Shown piece by piece: positions 52,233-63,108 of a DNA stretch of 64,000 nt. How positions within the stretch are numbered: the stretch's first letter is position 1; each line of letters opens with the position of its first letter. The notes below the pieces were generated by a model. It saw only the letters and a list, made by a program, of their open reading frames with translations. It was not told the origin of the DNA and searched no databases. This DNA comes from Heterostelium multicystogenum. Taxonomy: Eukaryota > Evosea > Eumycetozoa > Acytosteliales > Acytosteliaceae. Both the position numbers and the translations under genes were made by a program. The stretch lies in NCBI GenBank assembly GCA_003667245.1, contig RCNN01000502.1, positions 56,272 to 120,271 of the forward strand, written 5' to 3'.

Positions 52233-55094
52233 TGTTAAAAATTGTGATTCGTAAGATAAGATAATATTATATTATATTTAAAAGAGTTTATAGATTTAAA
52301 TTTAGATTTGAAAAAAACAATTTATTTAATTGGAAATAAATATAAATAAATTGTAATAAATAATAATTATAAAAGATTGAATTTAATTAAATAGTTAATA
52401 ATAATTATAATTATAATAATAAAGAAGAGATAGAAAATATAGGTTAAATAAAATTATTGTTGTTTTTAAATATAGAAATTTAAAATATTAATATTCGATT
52501 GATTGGATAATCTGGATGTTTAGAAAAAATGATATTCGGAATATAATAAATATAAATATACTATATGTATGTATTTTATAAGTATTTATATTTATATATT
52601 TAAAAAATGTATGGGGAAAAACAAATAAAAAATAAAGATTTAATTATTTGTGAAAGGAAAAACAATATAAATAAATAAGTTTATTTATATGTATATGTAT
52701 ATAAAGGCTTGGTTGGATTGATTTAATGTGGTTTAAAATAAATGTAGAACAGGTCTTTTGTATTTATAATGAAGCTACTTCCATGGTTGCCAGTTGAAAT
52801 GGTTTAACACCCATGCACGATACCCTCTGAAAATAGAAATTCATGAACAAAAATCAGTTACTACAGTTTAGTTTGACTACGCTCAGTAAATTCTCATAGA
52901 ACACGTGATACACTCTGATAAAAATAATGATTATTAGATTCACTCTCAAATTTAGGTGATTCATTTTTATCTCTTCAATCTCGTCCAAAATTAGTGAAAA
53001 TTAATCAAAATCACAATTGAATCATTTTGCCATCGCAAAATTTTTCAATCTAAACCAATCAACTTGAGCCTTCATGTAAAATCCCCCACAATCACATCAA
53101 CTATATCTTTACAAAAAATTTTCAGTCAAACAACGATTTAATTTGTATAAAAATTTTTTTCAAAAAAAAAAAAAAACTCGAGTCTCGACTTCATAAAAGG
53201 ACCTTTGGTGAGTTTAAAGTGTGTTTACTCTCTGGTGAAAGAAATGGACTTTGATATATGGCTTGAGTTCTTGATCTCCTTTTAAAGACACTTTCGTAAT
53301 TCTCAATGAAATATCAAACATATAATTAAGAACATCAATGAAAAGATAAAACAGATCCCGTTAATGGGCTGAGCTTTTTTATGGAATGCAGAGTATTCAT
53401 TCATTCCTAGTTTTGTTTTTTTGGGATAGAATTCATTGGGTCAATCCAAAAGATTTGGATACTTTTCTCATTCATGAGTGACATTGAATAACAATTGGAT
53501 TTGATATATATCATTGTTCAGTTCATATGATTGAATTTGATCGTATCTTTAAATGAGAAAGAGAACATGTCTACTACGACCAAGTGCAAACATAGGCCCA
53601 ATAAGTTTCTTTTACAAAAGCCGATTGTTTTCTCATCAAATTCACCCACTCAGTTACATATTTTTTTGATCTGGTTTTTCTTTACTTAAAAAGACCATAT
53701 GATTTTCTATAAAAGTGCAAATCACAACTTTCGGTTAGTTCAATATTTTATTGATATTTTCAAATTGATTTCAGTTGATCATCCATTTGAAAAACTCGTT
53801 CGTTTGTTTTATATGATTTGTGAATGAAATAGATTGGATTGTTGACTATTCGTTTGTTTTGCAAATCAAGATCCCAACCATATATATCAATTTATAATAA
53901 AATGAAGTGCTTTGATTTATAAGATTTCTATATTAATACATTGATAGTGGATAGCAATCCACGTGGACTTCCAATCAAAACTGCTTCTGATCAGAATATA
54001 TTATTTTGATACACGAGAAAAATATATAGACAATTCAAGATCCTATATGTAACTAAAACCGAATTGCTTTATGGTCATACTTACATACATGCATAAAACG
54101 AAAATAAATCCAAGCCAAACTATGGATGGTGTGCTACCAGCCATTTCCCAGTAATTGACTGATTTCTACTTCTTAGATATAATAGCTGTGTGGATTGATC
54201 CAGTTTTTATTATATTTTACACAATGCAATGAATTCGTATTAGTTTGATAGGCTTGACCATTGTCGGATATTTATTATTAGATCATTAAATGGAACGAAA
54301 TTATAATTAGAGTTGGTCAATTTTAGTTAAATACTGGGATGATTTGATTGGTTGAATACTAAATATGTCATTTCAAATGGATGATTGTTATTGTTTATTT
54401 GATCAACCTCCAAATCAAAATATATATTTAAACGAAAGATATTACACCGATTTACAATATTATTTGAGTAATACCTATAAATAGTATATATAGGCTACGC
54501 TTGTAGATTGATTTTTTGTATGATATTATATTCTATTATATCTCTATTCTTGATCACATGTACATTTCTATTTTGGGTTCGTAGCACGTAGTACGAAGAA
54601 ATTCTTCATATTAATCATCGGTTGTAATATCTATTCCTACCGAACCTCTTCACCTCACCAATATAACAATCATGTCGGATACCAAAGTACGAAATCTAAT
54701 GTGCCTATATGGATTTAAGTCAAACTACATCTTGCAATGCATTTTGTTTTTAACAAGTTAATTTTGGTTTTAAATTTAATTAAGAGAATATCATTTGAAT
54801 GTATCTATCTGTTCTTTAGAGATGTTGTTAACTTAATCATCTCTCATACACTAACAACAACAAGTTGGTAGTAATAATAATACAATGCATTACATATTAT
54901 TATTTGACAATTCATGAATTGTAAAAATAAATATTGCAATAGTTTAAAAATTTTAAAATTAGAGTATTTACCACTTGTTTCGTTCGTTTTTATTTAATTT
55001 AAATTGTTTTACTTATTTATTTACTTTTGCTTTGGGCTACCTTTATCATATAATAACATAATAACATATAATATAATATAATAAAAGAAAGAAG
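52233..55094. other. Gene-poor AT-rich region between divergent genes
   Basis: About 2.9 kb between the F-box gene (minus) and DCAF13 (plus). It contains an A15 run near 53162, many A/T stretches and short inverted repeats near 54578-54607. A plus-strand ATG at 52770 opens a dozen protein-like codons but soon meets a stop. No tRNA or other RNA gene was recognised. Confidence 0.5.
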
Positions 55095-56709
55095 ATGGTA
55101 ATGATTGATCTGATACAGTTGTATCAACCTACCTAGGGGATGATGATGATAGTTATTAATCATTGAGTATTGTCATTATTTTAGAAAATCAAAGTTATAT
55201 CTAGATCGGAAGAAGATCATACAAAAGAGGTTAGCACAGATACTAGAAAAACTGCAGCGTAATCTAGATCCTTTGATGCATCCATTCGAGAGACCCCGTG
55301 AGTATGTCAGAGCATTGAATGCTGTAAAGTTGGATAAGATATTTGCAAAGCCCTTCGTTGCATCTTTGCACGGTCATACAGATGGTATCTTCACCATGGT
55401 CAGACATCCCACCCAAGTCAACTGCTTTGCCTCTGGTTCATGTGACGGTGTCATCAAGCTGTGGAATCTATCAACAATGTAAGTATACTAACATAGTAGT
55501 AAAAGATGCTCGACCAGTTTATATAGACAATTGCTCTAACGCACGCTCCAAACAGGAAAGAGAGAACAACCATACAGTCACACGATGGTTTCGTAAGAGG
55601 CATTTGCTTTACACCCAATGGAAGAAGTATCATATCGTGTGGTGAGGATCAGACTATAAAGATGTGGAATTTGACATTGCCCGAATACGAGTCGGAGCAA
55701 GACGTTGCTTCTATTTTCAAGGGAAAGAGTGCTTTCACTTCGATCGATCATCAGATGAATTCGACTACATTTGCAACATCGAGTGTGGAGGTTGAGATCT
55801 GGGATCACAACAGATCCACACCACTTCAGAACCTCTCATGGGGACACGCCTCTGTGACCAAGGTGCGTTTCAACCCAATTGAATATCACTTGCTTTCAGC
55901 ATGCACAAGCGATCGTGAGATCATCCTCTACGACATTCGTGAGAACACACCAGCTCAAAAGCTGATTACAAAGATGCGTTCCAATGCAACTGCTTGGAAT
56001 CCACGTGAGGCATACATGATTGCACTCGCCAACGAAGACGAAAACTGCTACCAATACGACATTCGTAACCTCAACAAGGCTGTCTGCGTCTATCGTGACC
56101 ACGTCGGTTCGGTGCTCGACATTGACTTCTCGCCAACTGGAACAGAGTTTGTAACAGGATCGTACGACAAGACCATTCGTATCTTCCCAGTCGAACAATA
56201 CAAATCTCGTGAGGTGTACTTCACCAATCGTATGCAGCGTATCTTCTCAGTCCTCTACACAGCAGACACCAAGTTCATCATGTCCGGTAGTGACGACATG
56301 AACATTCGTATTTGGAAATCTAAAGCATCAGGATCACTCGGTATAAAATCACACAGAGAGAAAGAGAAGCTAGAATATCAAGATAAACTTAAAGAGAAAT
56401 TTAAAGAGATTCCAGAGATTAAAACTATTTCACAGTATGTATTCTTTCTTCATGGCTCTGAGATCTGGCACCGATCGGTCAGAGCTCACCTCATAAGATA
56501 AGTAAAACAGCTACTAATCAAGAGCACCATTCATTATCTATAGACACAGAAGAGTACCTAAAGCAATTTATAAGAAGAGATATCTAAAGAATGTTATGTT
56601 TAACTCACAAGACAGAAAGATAAAGAACGCCGAAATGACAGCATCAAAGAAGAAACCTGTAGAAAAGAAACAATTGCTACAAGAAGCAAATGTTGTGGTA
56701 CAGAAGTAA
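55095..56709 (+). CDS. dcaf13: DCAF13/Sof1 WD40 protein of the small-subunit processome
   Basis: Exons are 55095-55097 (the start codon alone), 55185-55478, 55556-56434 and 56544-56709. With one A removed from the run 55247-55251 this gives 446 residues, the size of animal DCAF13 (about 445). The N terminus (KIKVISRSEEDH, then NLDPLMHPFERPREYVRALNA) is diagnostic, followed by WD40 repeats (HGHTDGIFTMVRHP, HDGFVRGICFTPNG, DHVGSVLDIDFSPTG) and the SOF1 C-terminal domain (HRRVPKAIY). It is a component of the U3 snoRNP/SSU processome needed for 18S rRNA maturation. The start-codon-only exon is chosen because the family starts Met-Lys-Val/Ile-Lys and the donor GTAATG follows ATG directly. An alternative start at 54673 (Met-Ser-Asp-Thr-Lys) with a long intron is less likely. 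Confidence 0.9.
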
Positions 56710-56971
56710 AAGTAAACCTACAACGCCAACGAATAAAACCAAAACCATTTTTATTTATATCTATGATTTTAAGATTTGTGTTTTAATATCTTGATTGACC
56801 GATTGATTGTTTGTGGGTAGGACTTTGCTAATACTAATTTTGGTAATGATTTCGTGTGTTTTCATGTCAGACTTTTAGTTTTTTTTTTTCTTACTTCTGA
56901 TCATTAAAGGAAGTCAAAGTCTTTTGATCAGTATAAATCAAATCATTGTAGATATATCATAGATATATACG

Positions 56972-58618
56972 ATGTTTAAAAAGAATAATATTCAATGTAT
57001 AGTTACTACTGCTTTGAAACAAAGAAGTAGTATTATTGGAAACAGCTATGTAAATGCTAAATATATGTTCAGGGCCAATAGAGGACATCAGTACTTGAGC
57101 AATGGTATTAGATTTTATAGTTCAAAGAGAGATTCGGATGAGGAACATAACAGCAAGATACATCAACTCAGTCAGCATATTCTGAAGGAAAAGACTTCAA
57201 GTGAGCAACACCAACAAGAAAGACAACAAGAACAACAGAGAAACACATGGAAATCAATCTTAATGAGAAACTCTATTTCTTTTGGTGTATTCGGTATTTT
57301 CTCGATTGGTATAGCAGGTAAGTGAATAGTGCCTTTTGAACTACTGCTATAATACACTGAGAGTATGGATATTAATTAATCTTTGGTCAATGATCATTGG
57401 CGTGTTACAGCATATTTGGCAGGTGCAGATGATACTGAGATTATGATTAAGCATGCCGATAAGATTATGGATGAAATATCAAACTCCACTGAGTTCTCCA
57501 TTGTAGAGTCAAAGCTAAAGATTCTTTCAGAATGTTCATCCAGCAACGATACCATCAAAAAGAATCTCTCAACCAAAAAGAACATCAATCAGTTGTTGGA
57601 CATCATTGAAAAACTCAAACATGGATCTCAATATCTATGCTGTCAAGATTATAGAGAATTCATCGCCATATAGTAAGCAGACAATAGGACTACATTCAAT
57701 GACCTGCTTTATTAATTGATATTCACCATGATAATAGTTAGTGATTATAGTTTGATACCAAGAATTGTAAAGATGTCGATGCAACAATTCTTACCAGTGT
57801 ATGTCAGAAAATCTTTGGGTATGGCTATTGCCAAGATTGCTACTCATGAAGATGCAAGAGTAGCACTTGCCAATGCAGGTGCAATCACAGCTTTGGAGCA
57901 GCTAAACTCAATCAAATTGATCAAATGTCAGGCATATAGAACTGCACTGTTGGTAATTTCAGATACCTGTGCAGCTAACACAGATGTACTCAGAGTCACA
58001 GAGGATGAAATGCTATCGATCAAAACCTATGCCTTGGAAGAGAAAGAAATTCAATCCAGTCGACTACAAAGCACCAAAAGAAAGCTAATTGAGTCAGGAT
58101 GGTTATTATACTTCCACACTAGCGCAGGTGGATTTGTATGGGGAATTATTGAAAGTTGGAGAAATGTAATTATTAAACCTTAATAATCCAGGGCCTGTTA
58201 ATCTTACCAAATCACATTCACTTCTAGGAATTACCATTAAGAACAATGCTCAAGAATGGATTTAGAACTTCAGTAGTCACAGCGGCTGTCCCCATCTTTT
58301 TCGTTGGAGCAATGACTACACTCTACAACAACTATAGAAAGCAACTCGATACTACCAAGGAGAAGTTCTACTTCTATTTGGCCGGTATCTATTCACTGTA
58401 CCCATGGTACTATATTTTACCCAAGATCGAAAAGTATGCACCATATTGGATTGGTGGACATGTACTTGGATTCATGTCATTCTTCACATGGCTCGTCTAC
58501 ACTAAAAATGAAAATCTTCAACAGTGATTCACTCATCATTCAAAAAGACAAAGCAGCACCTTCACGTGAAAAAGCTGATCGAGTTGATGAAGAAAGAGAA
58601 TCATTTATTGACAGGTAA
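56972..58618 (+). CDS. Armadillo-like, probably mitochondrial membrane protein
   Basis: The basic, hydroxylated N terminus (MFKKNNIQCIVTTALKQRSS, then GIRFYSSK) looks like a mitochondrial presequence. A Gln/Glu-rich stretch and a transmembrane helix (about 57270-57385, across the intron starting at 57318) follow. The middle is helical and armadillo-like (MSMQQFLPVYVRKSLGMAIA, ARVALANAGAITALEQL). An intron at 58166-58227 leads to a C-terminal part with several hydrophobic segments (SVVTAAVPIFFVGAM, FYLAGIYSLYPWYYI, VLGFMSFFTWLVY) and a charged tail ending at 58618. Frame breaks are inferred near 57383, 57615 and 58523. No specific orthologue is recognised; a multi-pass inner-membrane protein is the best guess. 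Confidence 0.6.
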
Positions 58619-58672
58619 TGAAGGTCAAAAGCCAATTCAAGATAATAGCAATAAGAAGAAAATAAACTTTTA

Positions 58673-59128
58673 TCACTTTATTTCTACCTCATAAAAGCTT
58701 AAATGAGGTAATATCACAGATATATCTCTATTTTTCCCAATTAACTGGATGAGTTGGTCCTTGGAATATAGCTTTATTTCTTGCTCTAATTTGTCTTTCA
58801 AATGGTCCAAAGTAGGAACATGGAATACATCTTTCATTTGGTCGGGAACTGGGAATTCTATTATCAATAAACTATTTGGGAAATTAGATTATAATTAATA
58901 GGTATTTATTATATAATATTACCATCTTATATGTATTTTGTTTTAAAGTTTGGTAAATTATCTATTTGAATTTAACTCATTGTAACATTTATAATACTAC
59001 TTGATAGTTAAAGATTTATCAATTTCAACTCTAAAATTAAGTAACTCCACACCTCCATAAGATAGCTCAGGATTCAAAACTATCATAGACCAATTAACTG
59101 GATAGAAATATATCATTGAATAACACAT
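58673..59128 (-). CDS. Small unrecognised protein
   Basis: Three pieces read leftward: MCYSMIYFYPVNWSMIVLNP to about 58999, a short piece near 58935-58975 (IIYQTLKQNTYKM) and a last exon from about 58875 to the stop at 58673 (IIEFPVPDQMKDVF, LKDKLEQEIKLYSKDQLIQL, DISVILPHLSF). T-rich acceptors and GT donors separate them, but the phases do not fit perfectly, so the exon model is provisional. The product would be about 120 residues, soluble, with a mixed alpha/beta pattern. It ends towards the armadillo-like gene. The last exon faintly resembles part of a serpin fold, but there is no reactive loop; no family is assigned. Confidence 0.45.
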
Positions 59129-59519
59129 CGTTAATTATTTTGGATTCCCAAGAAAAGCTATGGTGATTGGATCAGATATTCTGGATTCTATTTTAATTTT
59201 ATAGTTTTTTTATTTCTTTTATTTTATTCAATAAATAAATGATAAGTTGTTGATTATAATATTATAATATAGTTGTAATGATTGTTTATTATTTGTTATG
59301 ATTATTATTATTATTGTTGTTGTTACTATGTTTTTTGTATCTTTTGTTTTGTCTTTTTTTTGTATCTTTTTTGTTTTTGTCTAGATATCTTAACTTCATC
59401 TTCACTATCTTCGTTCATTGATAGATAGATTGATTGGTCATTGTATTGGTTGATAATTTAACTCTATATTTATATGATATAGATTTATAGTTATATAGAT
59501 AGGAGGTAGATAAGTTGAT
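59129..59519. other. Intergenic region, no gene seen
   Basis: About 390 nt of AT-rich DNA with ATT/GTT repeats (59300-59330) between two minus-strand genes. It should hold the promoter of the small unknown gene and the 3' end of the SAPS gene. Confidence 0.5.
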
Positions 59520-62500
59520 TTAGAAGAAGAATTTTGATGTGGTTTCTGTTGGGGCAATTGGAACACCGGTTGATGTAACGGGTTGGATCTCTACAAGTTG
59601 GAATGAAGGTTTACCCTTTCCTTTACGCATTGATACAGTTCCTATTGGTTTGGTATTTCTGTAGGAGATTTCCTTTCTGATCTTTGGTACCACGACATCG
59701 TCCCATTCGATATCACCGCAGCAGTCGTCAACTACATCACGCAAAAAGTTATTCTTACTCTTGTTCACAATGTGTGTGATTTCTATACATAAAGAGAGAA
59801 TGTGGCCAACATTATGATATTTCTTTGCTGCTTTGATTGGTTGTGGTTGTTCATCTGTTGTTGAGATTATGGTGGTGGTTGAGGTGGTGGTTATTGTTTG
59901 TACAAAAAGTATTATCTACATTATTTATATTACTATTACTGCTACTATCTATATTATTACATGTGTTATCAACATCATTTGTTGTTGTTGTGGTTGTTGT
60001 TACAGAGAAAGATGACAGTGAACTCATAATTGAATCACCGTCTTCAGTGTTAACAAAGTCATTGAGTGAAAGTTGAGAGACATCTAGATCGACTGGAGTT
60101 TCTCCTGAACCACCCTCGTTGACAAATGAGTACAATGAAGTTGCCCACTGTGGGAGATTGGTGGTATTGCTGTTTTGAGTTGAGTTGGTTGGGTCACTAC
60201 CACTGACTGCGACGGTAATCGATGATTGTTGCTCAACTGATTTGGCATCAGTAATTTCTTGATTGGATACTGCTGTAACTTCGGCACTGCTGCTTGATGA
60301 TGATTTTTCTTTTTTCTCTCTCTCTCTGCTGCTGCTGCTGCTCTTTTTTTTTTTTCTTCTTTTCTTCTCCATCAGCACCATTTGACTCTCCATTCTCTTT
60401 AGCCTCCTTTCTCAAACGACGTTCTTCTCTTCTCTTTCTTCTTTCCTCTTTCTCCTTCTTTTCTAAGAGCTCTTGCCTCTTTCTCCTGTTCAGGTGTCAA
60501 TGGTACACCAGGAGCAGACTCAGTGGAAGATGATTTCTCCTTGGAGGAATCGGATGATTTCTTTTTGTGCTCTCTGTCTTTCTTTCTTTGCTCTCTGTCT
60601 TTGTGCTCCCTGTCTTTATGCTTCTTCTTTTTCTTTTCTTTCTCTCCTGTGGCACTACCGTTGGTATCGGATCCAACTGATGAAACATCGGAGGAAACAT
60701 CAGAGCCAGTTGAGTCGGTTAGGCTGTCGTGACTTGATGTTGAATTGGTATCAGATTGGGAATCCTGTTGTTGCTTCTCCAATACAGCAGCAACAGTAAG
60801 CTGGTGGATCTGGCTTTCTCATAAAGAGTGATTCCAATGCAGTAGTCTTTGGCTTCTCTTCCTCAACTGGGTCTTCTGCAAAAGATACTTTTCTTCTCAA
60901 CTTTTGTTTCTTTTGTGAACCAGAAAGTGATGAAGTTGACAATGATCCACTGTCCTCTGCTGGAGTGCCATTTTTGATGGATGGCTCGGCTGATGAATCA
61001 TTATCAGCGAATCTAACAGAACGTGATGAGCTTTTGGACTACTGCAGTTGCTTGGTCAGATGTATCCGATGATTCTTGGACAACGATCTTTGGAGCTTGA
61101 ATATTTGGTTGCAAAAGTTGGGCAAGTGGAGTCTGTGGTTGGGCGACAGCAGCTGGTTTAGCATTGACATTATTATTGATGTTATTATTATCGCTAAGAA
61201 TTGAAACTACACGATAGATGAAACCACAATCCTTCAATAAATGATACATAAACTCTTCGTCATCTGAGCCAAGACTTCTCTGGATCAATGGAGTAAGGAT
61301 AGCTTCGACAAGACAATGAATGATATTGTTGGACTCATACTCGAAGAACATGTCGACACACTTCTTGAGAATACCACATTCCCAGATTGCCTTGTCCAAC
61401 TTGGGCACATTTACTTTTACCATTGAGTTGATCAATGTAATACACTTGAGTCTGACAATTCCAAATGGCTGTTGGTAGCTCTCCATATTGAGAATCTCGT
61501 TAATTGCTTCGATTGGTGTCATTTCACGACCATCAGTCAAGGCGACCAATGGTTTGAACATGAGTGAAATAATGGGTGCCATGTCTTGAGATTGTGGAGT
61601 TACTGTAATGTTGCTAAACTCCACCATTGTTGAGACCAAAGTGAGGATGGAGCAAAGATGGGATAAATGAAGTCATGTCATTCTCCAATACCACTCTAAA
61701 TGCATTACGAAGAAGTGCATTTGAGAATGATTGTCCACAGAAATGGTTGTGCTACCTTTGACTTTGAGTATTTCTTGATGATCTCTGTGGATCAACTTTG
61801 TAATATTCTCAATCTCGCACTCGAGACTATCGTTGAGTTGCTCTGGATTCAATATTTCATTCAACTTTAGAATGAGATATGGTGTAAGATCGTTGGTCCA
61901 AGTTGGTTTTTCTTTGGGTGCTGCTGATGCTGAGGAGGAGGAAGAAGAGCTGCTAGAGAATATATTGAAGAAACTTGGGTGATGAACTAGTGGATCCAAC
62001 GGACATGTGCATCTCAACCTCTACCATCTTGAGAAGCAAGTCAATGATCTCTGAAGAACTGATATGGAGCATGAAAGATTGAAGAATGGTGTTCTCGCTT
62101 CCTCGCAGATATACAAGAGTACCTCTGGCTTCTTTGTGAGCAGGGTGGTGAGGAGTTCGATGAATGAGTGAAGATTCGATATTGGTAAGGGTGGTTGATA
62201 CTCAATCACACCAAAACAGGTGTCGAGTATATTGTAATTGAGGGGTCAGACAATGTTTCTTGGGATTGAGGAAACAGCACCCTTGAGAATTTTCGAAGGA
62301 TGCGCTGATTCTAGCCAAGTAGTTCTTTACTTCGAGCGAGGCAGTGCCAGCAATCAATTCTGGCCTTGAGTTATATACAAATTGCACCAATCTGTACGTC
62401 GACAATAACCTGCACCATCGAGTGGATGGTGTCGGGCAAAGCGAGAAAGTCGACCAGTGGCTTGAATCCCGACTGTATCAAATCCATAATATCGTCTTTC

Positions 62501-63108
62501 AGCTCATCTGTAAACAGGAGATTGATAAGGAGGTCGCCTGAAGTGTTTGGTGGTTGGATTGACGATGGTCGATACCTGATTGTTCGATGGGTTGGCCGAC
62601 TGTAATATCGCCTCTACATTTTGCTTTGCATTGATTCTCTTCATCTTGATCGAGAGCACATTGTCGATGTGTGAGTCGACATCGGAGCCGCTCGACGAAT
62701 CCTCTTCCAATTCCTTCTGTATACGGCGCTTGGCCTCCTCGATTTCCTTTTGCTTTCTGCCGCTTCTCTTCGTCCTCTTCACGACGCTTTCGCTCACCGC
62801 TCCTCACGCTCGCGACGACGCTTTCCTCTTCCTCCTGAATACGTTGTTCCTCTTCCTGACGCTTTCTCTCACGCTCTTCACGTCGCGCACGGCGCTCTTC
62901 CTCCGCTTTCTTTATATAATCATCCAACTCCTTCTTTTGTTTTTCCTCACGCTCCTTTCTCTCACGAGCACGCTGTTCCTTACGGGCGTTTCTTTTCCTC
63001 TTCTTTTTTCTTTCTTTCTTCCTCCAGCCGGCGCTCTTCCTCTGCTTCTCTGGCTCTTCTTTCCTCACGTAACCTAATACGCTCCTTCATTCTTTCATCT
63101 TCATCCAT
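59520..63108 (-). CDS. SAPS-domain protein, putative PP6/Sit4 phosphatase regulatory subunit, with large low-complexity insertion
   Basis: Read leftward from 63108 (MDEDERMKERI). About 140 residues of Arg/Glu/Lys-rich coiled coil come first, then acidic Ser stretches. A SAPS-like helical repeat region follows (about 62600-61200): SNNQVSTIVNP, LLINLLFTDELKDDI, FKPLVDFLALPDTIHSMVQV, HSFIELLTTLLTKKPEVLLY, PFGIVRLKCITLINSMVKVN, FFEYESNNIIHCLVEAIL, LLKDCGFIYRVVSIL. An insertion of roughly 450 residues (about 61190-59815) is Ser-, Lys/Glu- and Asn-rich. After it the expected last SAPS block resumes (VGHILSLCIEITHIVNKSKN, NNFLRDVVDDC, EWDDVV). SAPS proteins target PP6-type phosphatase catalytic subunits. 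Many frame breaks (for example near 62800, 62520, 62215, 62010, 61640, 61020, 60400) coincide with repetitive or homopolymer sequence. No intron is needed. Confidence 0.65.

Noticed and set aside
52770..52806. Short protein-like start (Met-Lys-Leu-Leu-Pro-Trp) in the gap
   Set aside because: It meets a stop after twelve codons and no continuation was found in other frames.
58673..58875. Serpin fragment
   Set aside because: Only a loose pattern match in one exon; no reactive-centre loop or upstream serpin core, so the gene is left as unknown.
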